Assembly: GCA_965277595.1 (NCBI GenBank)
Contig: CBDIDH010000002.1
Span: forward strand, 2,356,001-2,420,000
Length of the DNA: 64,000 nt
Origin: CBDIDH01 sp965277595
GTDB lineage: Bacteria > Planctomycetota > Planctomycetia > Isosphaerales > Isosphaeraceae
Direction of reading: 5' to 3'
Shown: one piece after another, positions 18,702 to 28,443 of the stretch
Layout of the letters: the number at the start of each line of letters is the position of its first letter
Numbering within the stretch: the stretch's first letter is position 1
The notes under the pieces: model-generated
The model's database searches: none
The model's input: only the letters and a program-made list of their open reading frames with translations
What the model was told of the DNA's origin: nothing
Translations under genes and position numbers: made by a program

Positions 18702-19295
18702 TTAATCGTACGGATGTCCCGCGCGCCAGAGGCGAATGGCCTCGGCATCCGCGGAGGCATCGCGGCGAAGGTCGTCGGCGAGGCGATTTCGAAGCTCGAC
18801 GGGAATCAGGCGAAGCATGCGCTGAAGGGTCAGAATGGGGCGGTCCGACGGGCCTTGCGCGTCGATGACCTCGGCGAGATAAACGGTGCGGTCGCCAGTT
18901 TCAAGGCGGCGTTCAACCCGACAGTCGAGCCAGCCGGCGGCCTCGGCGAGGATCGGGCTTCCCGATTGACCGACTCGATAGGAGAGGCCGGCGAGCTTGT
19001 CCACGTCCCGCCCCGACTGTAACCCGAATCGCGCGACCCAGTCGAGCCGATCGTCGTTAAGCAGGTGAAGCGCAAAGGCGCCGCTGGCTTCGATCAGGTC
19101 CCAGGTCCGGTGTCTCCGCGAGATTCCGACGAGCGTTCTGGGCAGATTCGTCGCGATCGAAGCTTGCATCACGAAGGTCGCGATCAGGCCCCCGTGTTGA
19201 TCACCGTCGGCGGCCGTGACGACCCAGAGTTCGCGGTCAAGGTGTCGCTCGAAGGCTCGATACTGGGCCTCGTCAAACCGTTCAGATGATCCCAT
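18702..19295 (-). CDS. Flavin reductase-like FMN-binding protein
   Basis: About 197 residues of the flavin-reductase split-barrel family. It shows the start LDRELWVVTAADGDQHGGLIATFV, the hydrophobic MQASIATNLPRTLVGIS and FALHLLNDDRLDWVARFG. The family binds FMN and reduces it with NAD(P)H. It starts (ATG 19295) inside the last codons of UbiD, so its translation is coupled to UbiD. Reduced flavin is a plausible link, because UbiD enzymes need prenylated FMN. The upstream ATG at 19340 would overlap UbiD by 59 bp and is less likely. Confidence 0.85.
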   Translation of the reverse strand: MGSSERFDEAQYRAFERHLDRELWVVTAADGDQHGGLIATFVMQASIATNLPRTLVGISRRHRTWDLIEASGAFALHLLNDDRLDWVARFGLQSGRDVDKLAGLSYRVGQSGSPILAEAAGWLDCRVERRLETGDRTVYLAEVIDAQGPSDRPILTLQRMLRLIPVELRNRLADDLRRDASADAEAIRLWRAGHPYD

Positions 19296-21111
19296 GCAAG
19301 GGACCTCCCGGAGCCCCGAGGGCGTCAACCCGACGTTCAACGGCCGGGTCGTCGATTAAAGGAGGCGCATGACGAGGTTTGATCCGGGCATCAATCACGA
19401 TCGGCCCCGTGCATCCCCAGTGCTTGTCGACCTGAAACGCCCCAACGCCATCGATGTCACTCGCGGGATTAGAACGAGTGAAGGTCACCCAGAGCAGGTT
19501 CCGTAACGACCGAGCAACGAACTCGCTGTCATCAACGACAACGATCATCGGGAATTGACCGACCGCGAGGTCATGCTCCAGCCCTTCGCAAAAAGAGCGG
19601 ATCGAGCCGTCACCGGCGCGGAAGGCCGGTCCTTCCACAGTCAGTATGCCCGGCAAAGCGACCCGGGGCGACCGAAAACCCGAGGGTAAAGACCTTAAGC
19701 CGCTGATTTCGGTCGGTAAGGCTCGACGTACCGGTCCCGCGGCGGCGATGACGACCTTAGAACCCGCGTTGAAGCCGTCTCCCGAATAATCGAGCGTGTC
19801 CATCGTCGTCCGGGTTTGAAAATGCAGGTCGTTGGACCAGTCCACCCGCTGCAAGACGTGGCGGAAGAAGGCTGTAATGTCGTGAATGTCGAGGCTGGGC
19901 TCGTCTTCCTGGGCGACGATGACGAGATACTTTGCCAGCGACATCTGTCCTTGGCCGAGAATCGCGTTGGCGATCGTTAGAAGCTCCTGTGGACGCCGAA
20001 CTTGAGCGTAAGGAACGTAACGCTCGCTACCGATCGCCAGTAAGAGCGGATGGACTCCCGCGGCATCGACGGCATGAACGGCCTTTACGCCCGGGAGTAC
20101 GGTTGGAACGATCGGCCCGGTCAGTTCGTGAATGATCGCGCCGAAGGACGTGTCTTCCTGTGGTGGCCTGCCGACTGACGTAAACGGCCAGATGGCCCCG
20201 GGCCGGTGAAAGACGCGATCGACCCCGAGAACGGGGAAATCGTGCCTCAGGCTGTAGTAGCCGAGGTGATCTCCGAACGGGCCTTCGGGCTTTTGCCGGT
20301 TCGGATCGATCGTGCCGGTGATCACGAAATCGGCCTCGGCGGGCATCGGCAAGAACCCTTCGGGAGCGACCATCCGGAGTCGTCGCCCGCCGAGAACGCC
20401 CGCGAAACTGAGTTCGGGGAGTCCTTCGGGCAGGGGCATCACCGCCGAGACGGTAAGCGCGGGGGGGCCACCGACGAAGACGTTGACCTTGAGCGGTTCG
20501 CCGCGTTGGATCGCCGAGGCGTGGTGCACGCCGATTCCCCGGTGAATCTGATAATGAAGGCCAATCTCTCGATCTGGAAGATACTCGTTGCCGGTCGTCT
20601 GCACCCGGTACATTCCGAGGTTCGATTTCGCCAGGCCGGGGGAGTCGGGATCTTCCGAGTAAACCTGCGGGAGTGTGATAAAAGCGCCGCCGTCGTCGGG
20701 CCAGCACTGAAGCCGGGGGAGTTGCGAGAGCGTTGTCGTATGCCTGAGAATCGGCCCCGATCGGACGCGTCTGGGGAGCAGATGATACGCGGCGAAGGGG
20801 ACATTTCGAAACGTCAGCGGATTTTTGAAGAAGGCGGCCGGGTTGACCTTGAGGTCAACGAGTCGTCGGACGGATTCCAGTGTGTCGCGGAAGAGGAAGC
20901 GGGTTCGTTCCAGGGTACCGAAGAGGTTTCCCAGCATCGGAAACGGCGTCCCCTTCACGCGCTGAAAGAGGATCGCCGGCCCCTTGGATTCATAGACGCG
21001 CCTCTGGATGGCCGCGGCTTCCAGATGCGGGTCGATCTCGGATTCGAGAAGAACAACCTGATTGTGACGCTTGAGGTCGGCAATGCAATCGGCGAGCGTG
21101 AGGTAACCCAT
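19282..21111 (-). CDS. UbiD family decarboxylase (prenyl-FMN dependent)
   Basis: 609 residues of the UbiD/phenolic-acid decarboxylase family, a reversible decarboxylase of aromatic or unsaturated acids. Visible family segments are LKRHNQVVLLESEIDPHLEA, GNLFGTLERT, NLGMYRVQ, the metal/prFMN region EADFVITGTIDP and the catalytic PEGPFGDHLGYYS. It lacks its own UbiX-type prenyltransferase in the window. The ATG at 21111 gives MGYLTLADCIADL, the normal family start; the open frame reaches 21147. First gene of the minus-strand operon. The substrate may be in ubiquinone or menaquinone-type synthesis or aromatic degradation, which the context does not decide. Confidence 0.9.
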   Translation of the reverse strand: MGYLTLADCIADLKRHNQVVLLESEIDPHLEAAAIQRRVYESKGPAILFQRVKGTPFPMLGNLFGTLERTRFLFRDTLESVRRLVDLKVNPAAFFKNPLTFRNVPFAAYHLLPRRVRSGPILRHTTTLSQLPRLQCWPDDGGAFITLPQVYSEDPDSPGLAKSNLGMYRVQTTGNEYLPDREIGLHYQIHRGIGVHHASAIQRGEPLKVNVFVGGPPALTVSAVMPLPEGLPELSFAGVLGGRRLRMVAPEGFLPMPAEADFVITGTIDPNRQKPEGPFGDHLGYYSLRHDFPVLGVDRVFHRPGAIWPFTSVGRPPQEDTSFGAIIHELTGPIVPTVLPGVKAVHAVDAAGVHPLLLAIGSERYVPYAQVRRPQELLTIANAILGQGQMSLAKYLVIVAQEDEPSLDIHDITAFFRHVLQRVDWSNDLHFQTRTTMDTLDYSGDGFNAGSKVVIAAAGPVRRALPTEISGLRSLPSGFRSPRVALPGILTVEGPAFRAGDGSIRSFCEGLEHDLAVGQFPMIVVVDDSEFVARSLRNLLWVTFTRSNPASDIDGVGAFQVDKHWGCTGPIVIDARIKPRHAPPLIDDPAVERRVDALGAPGGPLHGII

Positions 21112-21406
21112 GGTGAACAGCTTAGGACGCGCTCCCCACATCGCCAAGGTCGGACCCCCTTCCAGGACCGGGAATCGTCCCGCCTGGAATACGTTTGGAG
21201 TCCCCGTCGACTGATCGGAGAATGCCGGTCATGAAGGCAATAATTGAATTCTGTTATGTGAATCCAGCACTCGATCGTCTTGGTCGAGGTCGTCGTATGT
21301 CAACGAGCACGGCGCAAAACTCTGGGCTTGAGCACGGCGGAACGGAGACGCGGGCGGCCCTGACAGACCGCGAGCGCCGACGTTCTCGGCGAAGTAGAAC
21401 GTAAGA

Positions 21407-22768
21407 TCACAGGATGAATCGGCTGAGGTCTTCGTCTTTACTCAGGGCGTCGAGCCGATCGCGGACGAGGCTTGCGTCCACGCGAACTTGCTTTTCCTCG
21501 CGGTCGGGAGCGTCGAAGCTGAGATCCTCGACGACCCGTTCCAAAATCGTGTGAAGGCGTCGGGCGCCAATGTTCTGGGTCGATCGGTTGACCTGAAAGG
21601 CGTAATCGGCCATCGCCTCGATGGCGTCCTCGGTGAATTCCAGGGTGATGCCTTCGGTCTCCATGAGCGCCTGATACTGGCGAAGAAGCGAGGCCCGGGG
21701 CTCGCGAAGAATCCGGGCGAAATCATCGCGCGTCAGGTCGTTGAGTTCGACCCGGATCGGGAACCGGCCTTGCAGTTCGGGCATCAGGTCCGAGGGCTTG
21801 CTCCGGTGAAAGGCCCCCGCGGCGATAAAGAGGACGTGGTCGGTCTTCACGGGACCATATTTGGTCGTGACGGTCGTTCCCTCGACGATCGGCAAGAGGT
21901 CGCGTTGCACCCCCTGGCGAGAGACGTCGGGGCCGCGCGAGGAGCCTTCCTCGCCACCGGCAATCTTGTCGATCTCATCGAGAAAGACGATTCCCGACTC
22001 CTCGGCAAGCGTGATCGCCGCCTGGTTGACCTTCTCGGGGTCAATCAAGGTTTCGGTCTCCTGCGACAGGAGGATGGGGCGTGCCTGCTTGACGGTCAGA
22101 CGCCGCGATTGAGCCGCCCTGGGGAGCATCTTTTCAAGCATCCCCTGGATTTCCATTTCCATCTGCTCAACATTCGCGCCGCCGAGAATCGAGACGGGCG
22201 CCGCGGACTTGCCCGGAACGCTGATCTCGATTTCACGGTCTTCCAGCTCTCCCGAGTCGAGCCGGGCCTTCATCTTTTCCCGAGACCTCTGGCGACGCTC
22301 CGCCGCCTCGGTCGCGGCGGCCGGGTCGCCTTCCCAGGTTGGGGTCGTCGGTGATCCGGGCAAGAGCAGGTCAAGCAACTTTTCTTTGACTCGCTCTCTG
22401 GCCTGTTCGGCGACCGTCTCGCGCTCGGCCGAGCGAACGAGATTAATGGCCGCCTCGACGAGGTCGCGGACGAGGCTCTCGACGTCTCGTCCGTAGTAGC
22501 CGACCTCGGTATACTTCGTCGCCTCGACCTTCATGAACGGCGCCCCGACGAGCTTCGCGAGCCTGCGCGCGATCTCGGTCTTGCCGACGCCTGTCGGGCC
22601 GATCAAGAGGATATTCTTGGGCGTGACCTGGCTGCGCAGTTCCTCGCCAAGCTGTCGCCTCCGCCAGCGATTCCGCAAGGCGATGGCGACCGCCCGTTTC
22701 GCCTCGGCCTGGCCGACGATGTCTCGGTCCAGTTCGGCGACGATCTCGCGGGGGGTCAGGTCGCGCAC
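21407..22768 (-). CDS. hslU: ATP-dependent protease ATPase subunit HslU
   Basis: The unfoldase ring of the HslUV (ClpYQ) protease. It begins LTPREIVAELDRDIVGQAEAKRAVA, has Walker A GPTGVGKTE at 57-65, the pore loop in the GYYGRDVES segment, the intermediate domain (about 110-230), Walker B FLDEIDKIA, and a sensor-2/C-terminal helix GARRLHTILERVVEDL. The C-terminus ends LSRFIL, the tail that inserts into HslV. At 453 residues it is of normal length. Its start overlaps hslV by 13 bp, so the two are coupled. Confidence 0.96.
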   Translation of the reverse strand: MRDLTPREIVAELDRDIVGQAEAKRAVAIALRNRWRRRQLGEELRSQVTPKNILLIGPTGVGKTEIARRLAKLVGAPFMKVEATKYTEVGYYGRDVESLVRDLVEAAINLVRSAERETVAEQARERVKEKLLDLLLPGSPTTPTWEGDPAAATEAAERRQRSREKMKARLDSGELEDREIEISVPGKSAAPVSILGGANVEQMEMEIQGMLEKMLPRAAQSRRLTVKQARPILLSQETETLIDPEKVNQAAITLAEESGIVFLDEIDKIAGGEEGSSRGPDVSRQGVQRDLLPIVEGTTVTTKYGPVKTDHVLFIAAGAFHRSKPSDLMPELQGRFPIRVELNDLTRDDFARILREPRASLLRQYQALMETEGITLEFTEDAIEAMADYAFQVNRSTQNIGARRLHTILERVVEDLSFDAPDREEKQVRVDASLVRDRLDALSKDEDLSRFIL

Positions 22769-23298
22769 GGAAGTTCCTCCACCGTGAGGTGGCCGTTTGT
22801 ATAAATGTCGATCCCGCCCGCGATCTTCAACGACTCGCGGACAATCTCACCGGCGGGCATCTCGGTATGAGTCAAGAGCGCCCGGGCCGAGGCCAGCGCG
22901 TAGCCGCCGCCCGAGCCGGTGGAAAGGATGCCGTCGCTCGGCTGGATCACGTCGCCCGAGCCGCTCAAAAGCAGGCTGTGGCGGGCGTCAACGACGATCA
23001 AAACCGCTTCGAGACGACGAAGGATGCGGTCGGTCCGCCAGAGCTTGGCAAGTTCGGTCGCGGCGCGGGGGACGTTGTCGGGGAAGTCCTTGAGCTTGGC
23101 CTCGAACCGCTCCATCAGGGCGAAGCTATCCGCGGCGCTACCGGCGAAGCCGACGAGCACCTGGCCGTCGAGCAGCTTGCGCACCTTGACGGCGTTCTCC
23201 TTCATCACCGTCGTGCCGAGCGTGACCTGCCCGTCGCCGCCGATCGCCACGCGCGAACCGCGACGGACGGATAGAATCGTCGTTGCGTGCCAGTCCAA
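22756..23298 (-). CDS. hslV: ATP-dependent protease peptidase subunit HslV
   Basis: The threonine peptidase of HslUV. After a short propeptide (MDWHA) the sequence reads TTILSVRRG, where the first Thr becomes the nucleophile. The GDGQVTLG segment, the SGSGDVIQP active-site loop and STGSGGGYALASARAL all fit the family. 180 residues is normal. It lies 23 bp after the S1-domain gene and overlaps hslU, which gives the order S1-hslV-hslU on one transcript. Confidence 0.96.
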   Translation of the reverse strand: MDWHATTILSVRRGSRVAIGGDGQVTLGTTVMKENAVKVRKLLDGQVLVGFAGSAADSFALMERFEAKLKDFPDNVPRAATELAKLWRTDRILRRLEAVLIVVDARHSLLLSGSGDVIQPSDGILSTGSGGGYALASARALLTHTEMPAGEIVRESLKIAGGIDIYTNGHLTVEELPCAT

Positions 23299-23321
23299 CG
23301 CCTTGCCTCCCTCGTTGACGT

Positions 23322-24677
23322 TCAGAAGGGCAATTTCTCGGAGTCGCCAAGACCCCCCTTGAGCGGAACCTTGCGAACGGGCTTTGGCGGGGCGGGGGTG
23401 TCGTCGGCGTCGTCTTCGGGCTCGACGTCGGCCGAGGCGGCGGCGGTGACGGGCAAGGGCTTGATCGAAAGGGCGATCTTCTTGGTCTCGGGCTCGATCT
23501 TGAGGATGCGGACCTCGACCTCCTGGTCGGGCTTGACGATATCGGCGACCCGGCGGACCCGGTTCGGCGCCAGTTCCGAGATATGGATCAGGCCCTCGAT
23601 TCCCGGCTCAAGCTCGACGAAGGCGCCGAAGTCCATCAGGCGGGTCACCTTGCCCTGGACCGTCATTCCTCGCGAGAGGCGTTCCTCGATCCGATCCCAG
23701 GGGCTCGGGGTCAACTGCTTGAGGCCGAGGCTCACCTTCTTGGTCTCGCGGTCGATCCGCAAGACCTTGACATCAACCTCCTGGCCAACCTTGATCAGGC
23801 CCGACGGGTCGGCGATCCGCGCCCAGCTCATCTCGCCGACGTGAAGCAGGCCGTCAACACCACCGAGGTCCACGAAGGCGCCAAAGTCCTTGACCGAACG
23901 GACGACGCCGTGACGGACCTGTCCCTCTTCGAGCGTCGCCCAGGTCTTTTCCTTCTGTTCGGCCCGTTCCTGTTCGAGAAGCTCCCGGCGCGAGACGACG
24001 AGGTTTTTCTCGCGAGGCTTGGCCTCGGTAACGACCACGCGGAGTTTCTGGTTGACGTAAATCGCGGCGTCTTCCACCCGGTTGATATCGATCTGGCCAA
24101 TTGGCAAGAAGCCGCGAAGGCCGTTGACCTCGACGTCCAACCCCCCCTTGTTCGTCTTCGTGACCCGGGCCTCGACGATCATTCCCTTATGAACATTCTC
24201 CCAGTTCGCCTCGACCGCGGCGCCTTTCAGGGAGAGGATCAGCAAGCCCTCGGACGTGTCGAAGCGATCGACGACGACGTCGATCATGTCGCCGACGGCC
24301 GGCAGGGTTCCGCCAAAATGTTCGACCGGGACCACGCCTTCGCTCTTGGCGGCGAGGTCAACGAAGACCGACTTGCCACGGACGGCGACGACCTTCCCCT
24401 TGCGCGGACCGGCCTCGGCCTCTTGCCCTCGGGCCGACCGGGGCGCGTGCTTGCGGTCCTCGGCGCGGGTGCGAGGTCCGCCGGCGTTGACGGAGAAGGA
24501 ATCGGCGTCGAAGCTGGAGAGTGCCGCTTCAAGTTCCGACTCGATCTCGGCGTCAAGCTGGCGCTTGAACGAAACAGGGGGCTGCGTCGACGACTCGGGG
24601 CGCTTGGCGGTGGCGGCGTCCATCGCGGCGTCGATCCGTTCGTCAAGATCACGGGGATTCCAGTTGGCGTCAGACAT
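23322..24677 (-). CDS. rpsA: S1-domain RNA-binding protein (ribosomal protein S1-like)
   Basis: About 451 residues with four S1 motifs in a row: KGKVVAVRGKSVFVDL, KGMIVEARVTKTNKGGLDVEV, RHGVVRSVKDFGAFVDLGG and VQGKVTRLMDFGAFVEL. Motif 2 is the variant with NKGG and the strongly conserved repeats 3-4 match bacterial S1. The N-terminal 120 residues are acidic and low-complexity. It should bind mRNA on the 30S subunit or act as a general RNA chaperone. It has four domains rather than the six of E. coli S1. The ATG at 24677 (MSDANWNPRD) was preferred over the further upstream 24773. Confidence 0.85.
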   Translation of the reverse strand: MSDANWNPRDLDERIDAAMDAATAKRPESSTQPPVSFKRQLDAEIESELEAALSSFDADSFSVNAGGPRTRAEDRKHAPRSARGQEAEAGPRKGKVVAVRGKSVFVDLAAKSEGVVPVEHFGGTLPAVGDMIDVVVDRFDTSEGLLILSLKGAAVEANWENVHKGMIVEARVTKTNKGGLDVEVNGLRGFLPIGQIDINRVEDAAIYVNQKLRVVVTEAKPREKNLVVSRRELLEQERAEQKEKTWATLEEGQVRHGVVRSVKDFGAFVDLGGVDGLLHVGEMSWARIADPSGLIKVGQEVDVKVLRIDRETKKVSLGLKQLTPSPWDRIEERLSRGMTVQGKVTRLMDFGAFVELEPGIEGLIHISELAPNRVRRVADIVKPDQEVEVRILKIEPETKKIALSIKPLPVTAAASADVEPEDDADDTPAPPKPVRKVPLKGGLGDSEKLPF

Positions 24678-24843
24678 CGTCGTGCTTCCCGGCTGGCCCG
24701 CCCACTCCGGCTCGCGCCGGGTCAGGGTCGGACGGTGTTGCTGTGGTGTCTTCGATTCTACAGGAGGATTCAAGGCAAGGAACGGCGAGGGCGAGAAAAA
24801 GAAAAAGTCGGCGCGTCAGACGATGGGCGCGTTTCGAGTTTCT

Positions 24844-25545
24844 TCACGACTTCCGAGACGGGCTCTTGGCCCCGACTTCCTCGGGCTCGACCAGTTCCAG
24901 GGTTGACCACAAACTCGGGTTCTCGGCGACCGGGAATTCGCGGCCGACGCCGAGAAATTCATCGGGGCGTTCGGGGTCGGTGACCTGATACGCGAACCCA
25001 AGGCGTCGGTTCGTTTCGGAATCGAAGCCATGAAGCGAGGCGGCGGGGAAGAAGAGTTCGAGCCGCCAGCCTTTCTTGGTGCGCTCGGCCTTGGCGGCGA
25101 TCGACGCGGGATCGGCTGGCGGGGGACTCGCGATGGCTCGGGCGATCTCGCGCGGGCTGACGGTCACGCCGAGGCTTGATTTCCCCTTGTTGCCGGTCAA
25201 GAGGGCCTCGAACCGTTGACAGAAGCGGGTCGCCCGGCTCACGTCGCGGGTATCGCGCGTGTCGATCCAGAGTTGGACCGCGTAAAGGCCGTCGGGCCGG
25301 TCGTCGTCGGCGAGCGCGGCGAGATTGCCGTCGGCCTCGACCGCGACGGCCAGGCCGTTCGGGTTCCAGGCGACGCGGACCTCGGCCCAGGGGGCCTTGC
25401 CGTCGAGAAGGGCGGTTTGCGGCAACCGGCAGATGTCGGGAAGGTCGAGTAACCGCTTTCCAGAGGTTCGGGGAAGGCCCTCGATGCGTGGACAGGCGAC
25501 AGCCAGCCGGAACCAGAAGGCTTGCGGCAAGAGTGGCGTGGTCAT
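24844..25545 (-). CDS. Conserved hypothetical with CBM9-like (DOMON-type) domain
   Basis: 233 residues. The pattern RVAWNPNGLAVAVEADG ... LWIDTRDTRDVSRATRFCQRF ... RLELFFPAASLHGFDSETNRRLGFAYQVTDPER resembles the carbohydrate-binding CBM9-like beta sandwich found in many planctomycete proteins. No signal peptide is visible, so it may be cytosolic. Function is unknown. It lies 40 bp after ribH on the same strand, so it may be co-transcribed with it. Confidence 0.65.
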   Translation of the reverse strand: MTTPLLPQAFWFRLAVACPRIEGLPRTSGKRLLDLPDICRLPQTALLDGKAPWAEVRVAWNPNGLAVAVEADGNLAALADDDRPDGLYAVQLWIDTRDTRDVSRATRFCQRFEALLTGNKGKSSLGVTVSPREIARAIASPPPADPASIAAKAERTKKGWRLELFFPAASLHGFDSETNRRLGFAYQVTDPERPDEFLGVGREFPVAENPSLWSTLELVEPEEVGAKSPSRKS

Positions 25546-25585
25546 CCTTTGATGTCGCTCCTTCGCGCGTGCTTCCAGGCCAGAT

Positions 25586-26062
25586 TCAGGATCGAGGCAG
25601 GTCGAGGGCCTTCAGCAGGTTGACCATCTCGATCGCCGCCAGAGCGGCCTCGGCCCCCTTGTTCCCCGCCTTCAGACCCGCGCGATTGAGGGCCTGTTCG
25701 ACCGACTCGGTCGTCAAGACGCCGAAGATCACCGGAACGCCCGAGGTCACGCTTGCCTGAAGCACCCCCGCGGCGGCCTGACCGGCGACGTGGTCGTAAT
25801 GACCGGTCTCGCCACGGATCACGCAGCCGATGCAGATCACCGCCGCGTATCGACCCGAGTTCGCCAGCGCCTTCGCCACGACGGGAATCTCGAACGAACC
25901 GGGAACCCAGGCCACGTCGATTCGATCGCTGGAGACGCCATGTCGGACGAAGCTGTCAAGGCAACCGGCCAGGAGCGACTCGGTCACCGTCGCGTTGAAC
26001 CGCGCCGCGATGATGGCGAAACGGCCGTCGGGGGGCGAGAAATCGCCTTCGAATGTCGGCAT
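25586..26062 (-). CDS. ribH: 6,7-dimethyl-8-ribityllumazine synthase
   Basis: Penultimate step of riboflavin synthesis: condenses the amino-ribityl-pyrimidinedione with dihydroxybutanone phosphate. The family landmarks are FAIIAARFN (phosphate/pyrimidine site), WVPGSFEIP, ICIGCVIRGETGHYDHV with the catalytic His, and FGVLTTESVEQA. 158 residues is the normal single-domain length. No riboflavin riboswitch was noticed upstream, where only about 95 bp separate it from rho. Confidence 0.95.
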   Translation of the reverse strand: MPTFEGDFSPPDGRFAIIAARFNATVTESLLAGCLDSFVRHGVSSDRIDVAWVPGSFEIPVVAKALANSGRYAAVICIGCVIRGETGHYDHVAGQAAAGVLQASVTSGVPVIFGVLTTESVEQALNRAGLKAGNKGAEAALAAIEMVNLLKALDLPRS

Positions 26063-26157
26063 GTCGATACTTCAGATCCAGTTCCCTGGGAAACGAAGGC
26101 CGATGCCACGGAGTGACCCGCAGCATCGGCTGACCTTCGGCGAAAGATTCCGCGATG

Positions 26158-28155
26158 TCAGGACAGGTTCATGCTCATCAGGAATTCGGCGTTCGACTTC
26201 GTCTTCCGCATCCGACCTGTGAGCAGTTCCATCGCCTCGACGGGGTTCATGTCGTTGAGCACGCGGCGGAGAATCCAGACCCGTCGGAGTTCCTCGGGGT
26301 CCATCAGCAACTCTTCGCGGCGAGTGCCCGACCGGTTGACGTCGATCGCCGGCCAGATTCGCTTGTCGACGAGCCGGCGGTCAAGGTGCAACTCCATGTT
26401 GCCCGTTCCCTTGAACTCTTCAAAGATGACGTCGTCCATCCGGCTTCCCGTGTCCACGAGCGCCGTGGCGAGGATCGTCAGGCTTCCGGCCTCCTCGATC
26501 TTGCGGGCGGCTCCGAAGAAGCGTTTCGGCTTTTGCAAGGCCGAGGCGTCGATACCGCCGGTGAGGATCTTGCCCGAGTGAGGCGCCTCGGTGTTGTACG
26601 CTCGGGCGAGCCGGGTGATCGAGTCGAGCAGGATCACGACGTCCCGGCCGTACTCGACCATTCGCTTGGCCTTCTCGATGACCATCTCGGCCACCTGGAT
26701 GTGCCGGGAGGCGGGTTCGTCGAAGGTCGAGCTGATGACCTCGGCGGTCGGCCCCTTGACCGACCGTTCCATGTCGGTCACTTCCTCGGGGCGTTCGTCG
26801 ATTAGAAGCACCATCACGTAGGCTTCGGGCTGGTTCGTGAGGATGCTGTTGGCGATCTTCTGGAGCAAGATTGTCTTGCCGGTCCGCGGCGGCGCGACGA
26901 TCAGGCCGCGCTGACCTTTGCCGATCGGAGTGACCATGTCAATGACCCGCGTGTTCAGCTCGTCGGGGCCTGTCTCCAGGTTGAGCCGACCGTGCGGGTG
27001 CAGGGGCGTCAGGTCGTCAAAGCCGACCTTCTCGCTGAGCTTGTCGGGGTCTTCATAGTTGATCGCCTCGACCCGGAGCAGCGCGAAGTAGCGCTCGTTC
27101 TCCTTGGGCGGGCGGATCTGACCGGCGACGATCGCGCCCGTCTTGAGCCCGAAGCGGCGGATCTGGCTGGGCGAAACATAGATGTCGTCGGGGCAGGGGA
27201 GGTAGTTGTAATCGGGGCTTCGCAAAAAGCCGAAGCCGTCGGGAAGGACTTCGAGCGTCCCCTCGCCGAACATCAGGCCGTTTTGCTTGACCCGTTCCTT
27301 GAGGATCTTGAAGATCAGGTCCTGCTTTTTCAGGCCCGTGTATTCGACCACCCCTTCCTGCTTCGCGGTGCGAATCAGTTGGGGCATCGTCATCTTCTGA
27401 AGCTCGGTGAGATGAATCTCACCGCGCTTGATGTCCTCGTAACGGTCGTGAATCGCCGTATCGCCGTAAAGATCTTCGTCCTCGACGGGCAGGCCATCCA
27501 GATGCTGCGTCTGCGGCAAGGTCTCCGCCGCTGGGGCCTCGCGTTCACGTTCGCGCTCACGTTCTGGAGCCGGGCGAGCCGGAGTTTCCTCGCGGAATCG
27601 GTCCCGAGCGATCGGGCTATCACCAGGTCGTTCGCGGTCACGGTCTCGATCCCGGTCACGGTCTCGATCACGCGCCGGAGTCGGTGCCTCGCGGTCCGTT
27701 CGATCGCGTGAGGCGACGGGTTCGGGCGTTTCGCGAACCCGGTCGCGGATGTGCGCCGGCGGCTCGCGGTCGCGGCTGGGAGCACCTTCGCGGTCGTCGC
27801 GGACCCGGCTCAGGCGTTCGCGGACGGGAAGACCCGCCTCGCGCTCGCTCCGCACGGGTTCTCGATCGCGGTCACGATCTCGATCCCGAAATCGGATCGG
27901 CTCGCGATCGGCGGGGCGTTCCTCGCGGTAGCTTTCGCGGGCGACGTGCTCGATCCGATCGGCCCGGTCGCGATACTCGCCGCCGCCGACTCCGACGGAG
28001 TTCGAGGGGGTCTCGGGAGCGTCAGGGCCGGGTGTGTGGTTCAAATTGGCGCCCGCCCCCGCGTCGTCGGCCGGGTTGGTCGGGGCCGTCGAGGCGGCCT
28101 TGCGCAGTCGGGACGTGGGGGAAGGCTCGCGGCGTGGGCGGGTCTCATTGGCCAT
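26158..28155 (-). CDS. rho: Transcription termination factor Rho with long disordered N-terminal extension
   Basis: RNA-dependent ATPase that ends transcripts. The core is complete: Rho_N helices (MTMPQLIRTAKQEGVVEYTGLKKQDL), the cold-shock RNA-binding fold (LPDGFGFLRSPDYNYLPCPDDIYVSP), Walker A VAPPRTGKT, Walker B ILLDSITRLARAY and the R-loop/Q-loop segments. What is unusual is the first 230 or so residues: a charged, Pro-rich region with runs of Arg-Asp dipeptides before the first folded domain. Such insertions are known in Rho of high-GC bacteria and affect RNA binding. The gene starts at the ATG at 28155. Confidence 0.95.
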   Translation of the reverse strand: MANETRPRREPSPTSRLRKAASTAPTNPADDAGAGANLNHTPGPDAPETPSNSVGVGGGEYRDRADRIEHVARESYREERPADREPIRFRDRDRDRDREPVRSEREAGLPVRERLSRVRDDREGAPSRDREPPAHIRDRVRETPEPVASRDRTDREAPTPARDRDRDRDRDRDRERPGDSPIARDRFREETPARPAPEREREREREAPAAETLPQTQHLDGLPVEDEDLYGDTAIHDRYEDIKRGEIHLTELQKMTMPQLIRTAKQEGVVEYTGLKKQDLIFKILKERVKQNGLMFGEGTLEVLPDGFGFLRSPDYNYLPCPDDIYVSPSQIRRFGLKTGAIVAGQIRPPKENERYFALLRVEAINYEDPDKLSEKVGFDDLTPLHPHGRLNLETGPDELNTRVIDMVTPIGKGQRGLIVAPPRTGKTILLQKIANSILTNQPEAYVMVLLIDERPEEVTDMERSVKGPTAEVISSTFDEPASRHIQVAEMVIEKAKRMVEYGRDVVILLDSITRLARAYNTEAPHSGKILTGGIDASALQKPKRFFGAARKIEEAGSLTILATALVDTGSRMDDVIFEEFKGTGNMELHLDRRLVDKRIWPAIDVNRSGTRREELLMDPEELRRVWILRRVLNDMNPVEAMELLTGRMRKTKSNAEFLMSMNLS

Positions 28156-28443
28156 GGCGATCGGTTCTCCTCATTCACTCAGTCAACCGGGGACGCGGCA
28201 TGCCGCCCAGCCGCGAGCGGGCCTGGAGCGTGGCCTTCCGCGGACGGCGCCCGGGGCGTCCGACATCTTGCGTCGGGCCATCCGGTCGCGATCCAAAGGG
28301 GGAGCGGCAGGTCCGTACCGGAGAGTCTTCAGCGAACGAACCAACAAACAAAGAATCAATCAGAAAACAACAACAAGGCATGTGATCGAGGTCCGAGGTT
28401 TCAAAGCCCCTGGGCTTCTGGCCCCGCTGCGCGGGAAATCAGA

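Noticed and set aside
24095..24115. GCCAATTGGC palindrome in the S1-domain gene as another member of the GCCAG family
   Set aside because: Lacks the CAG-N-CTG centre and lies in coding sequence; probably coincidence.
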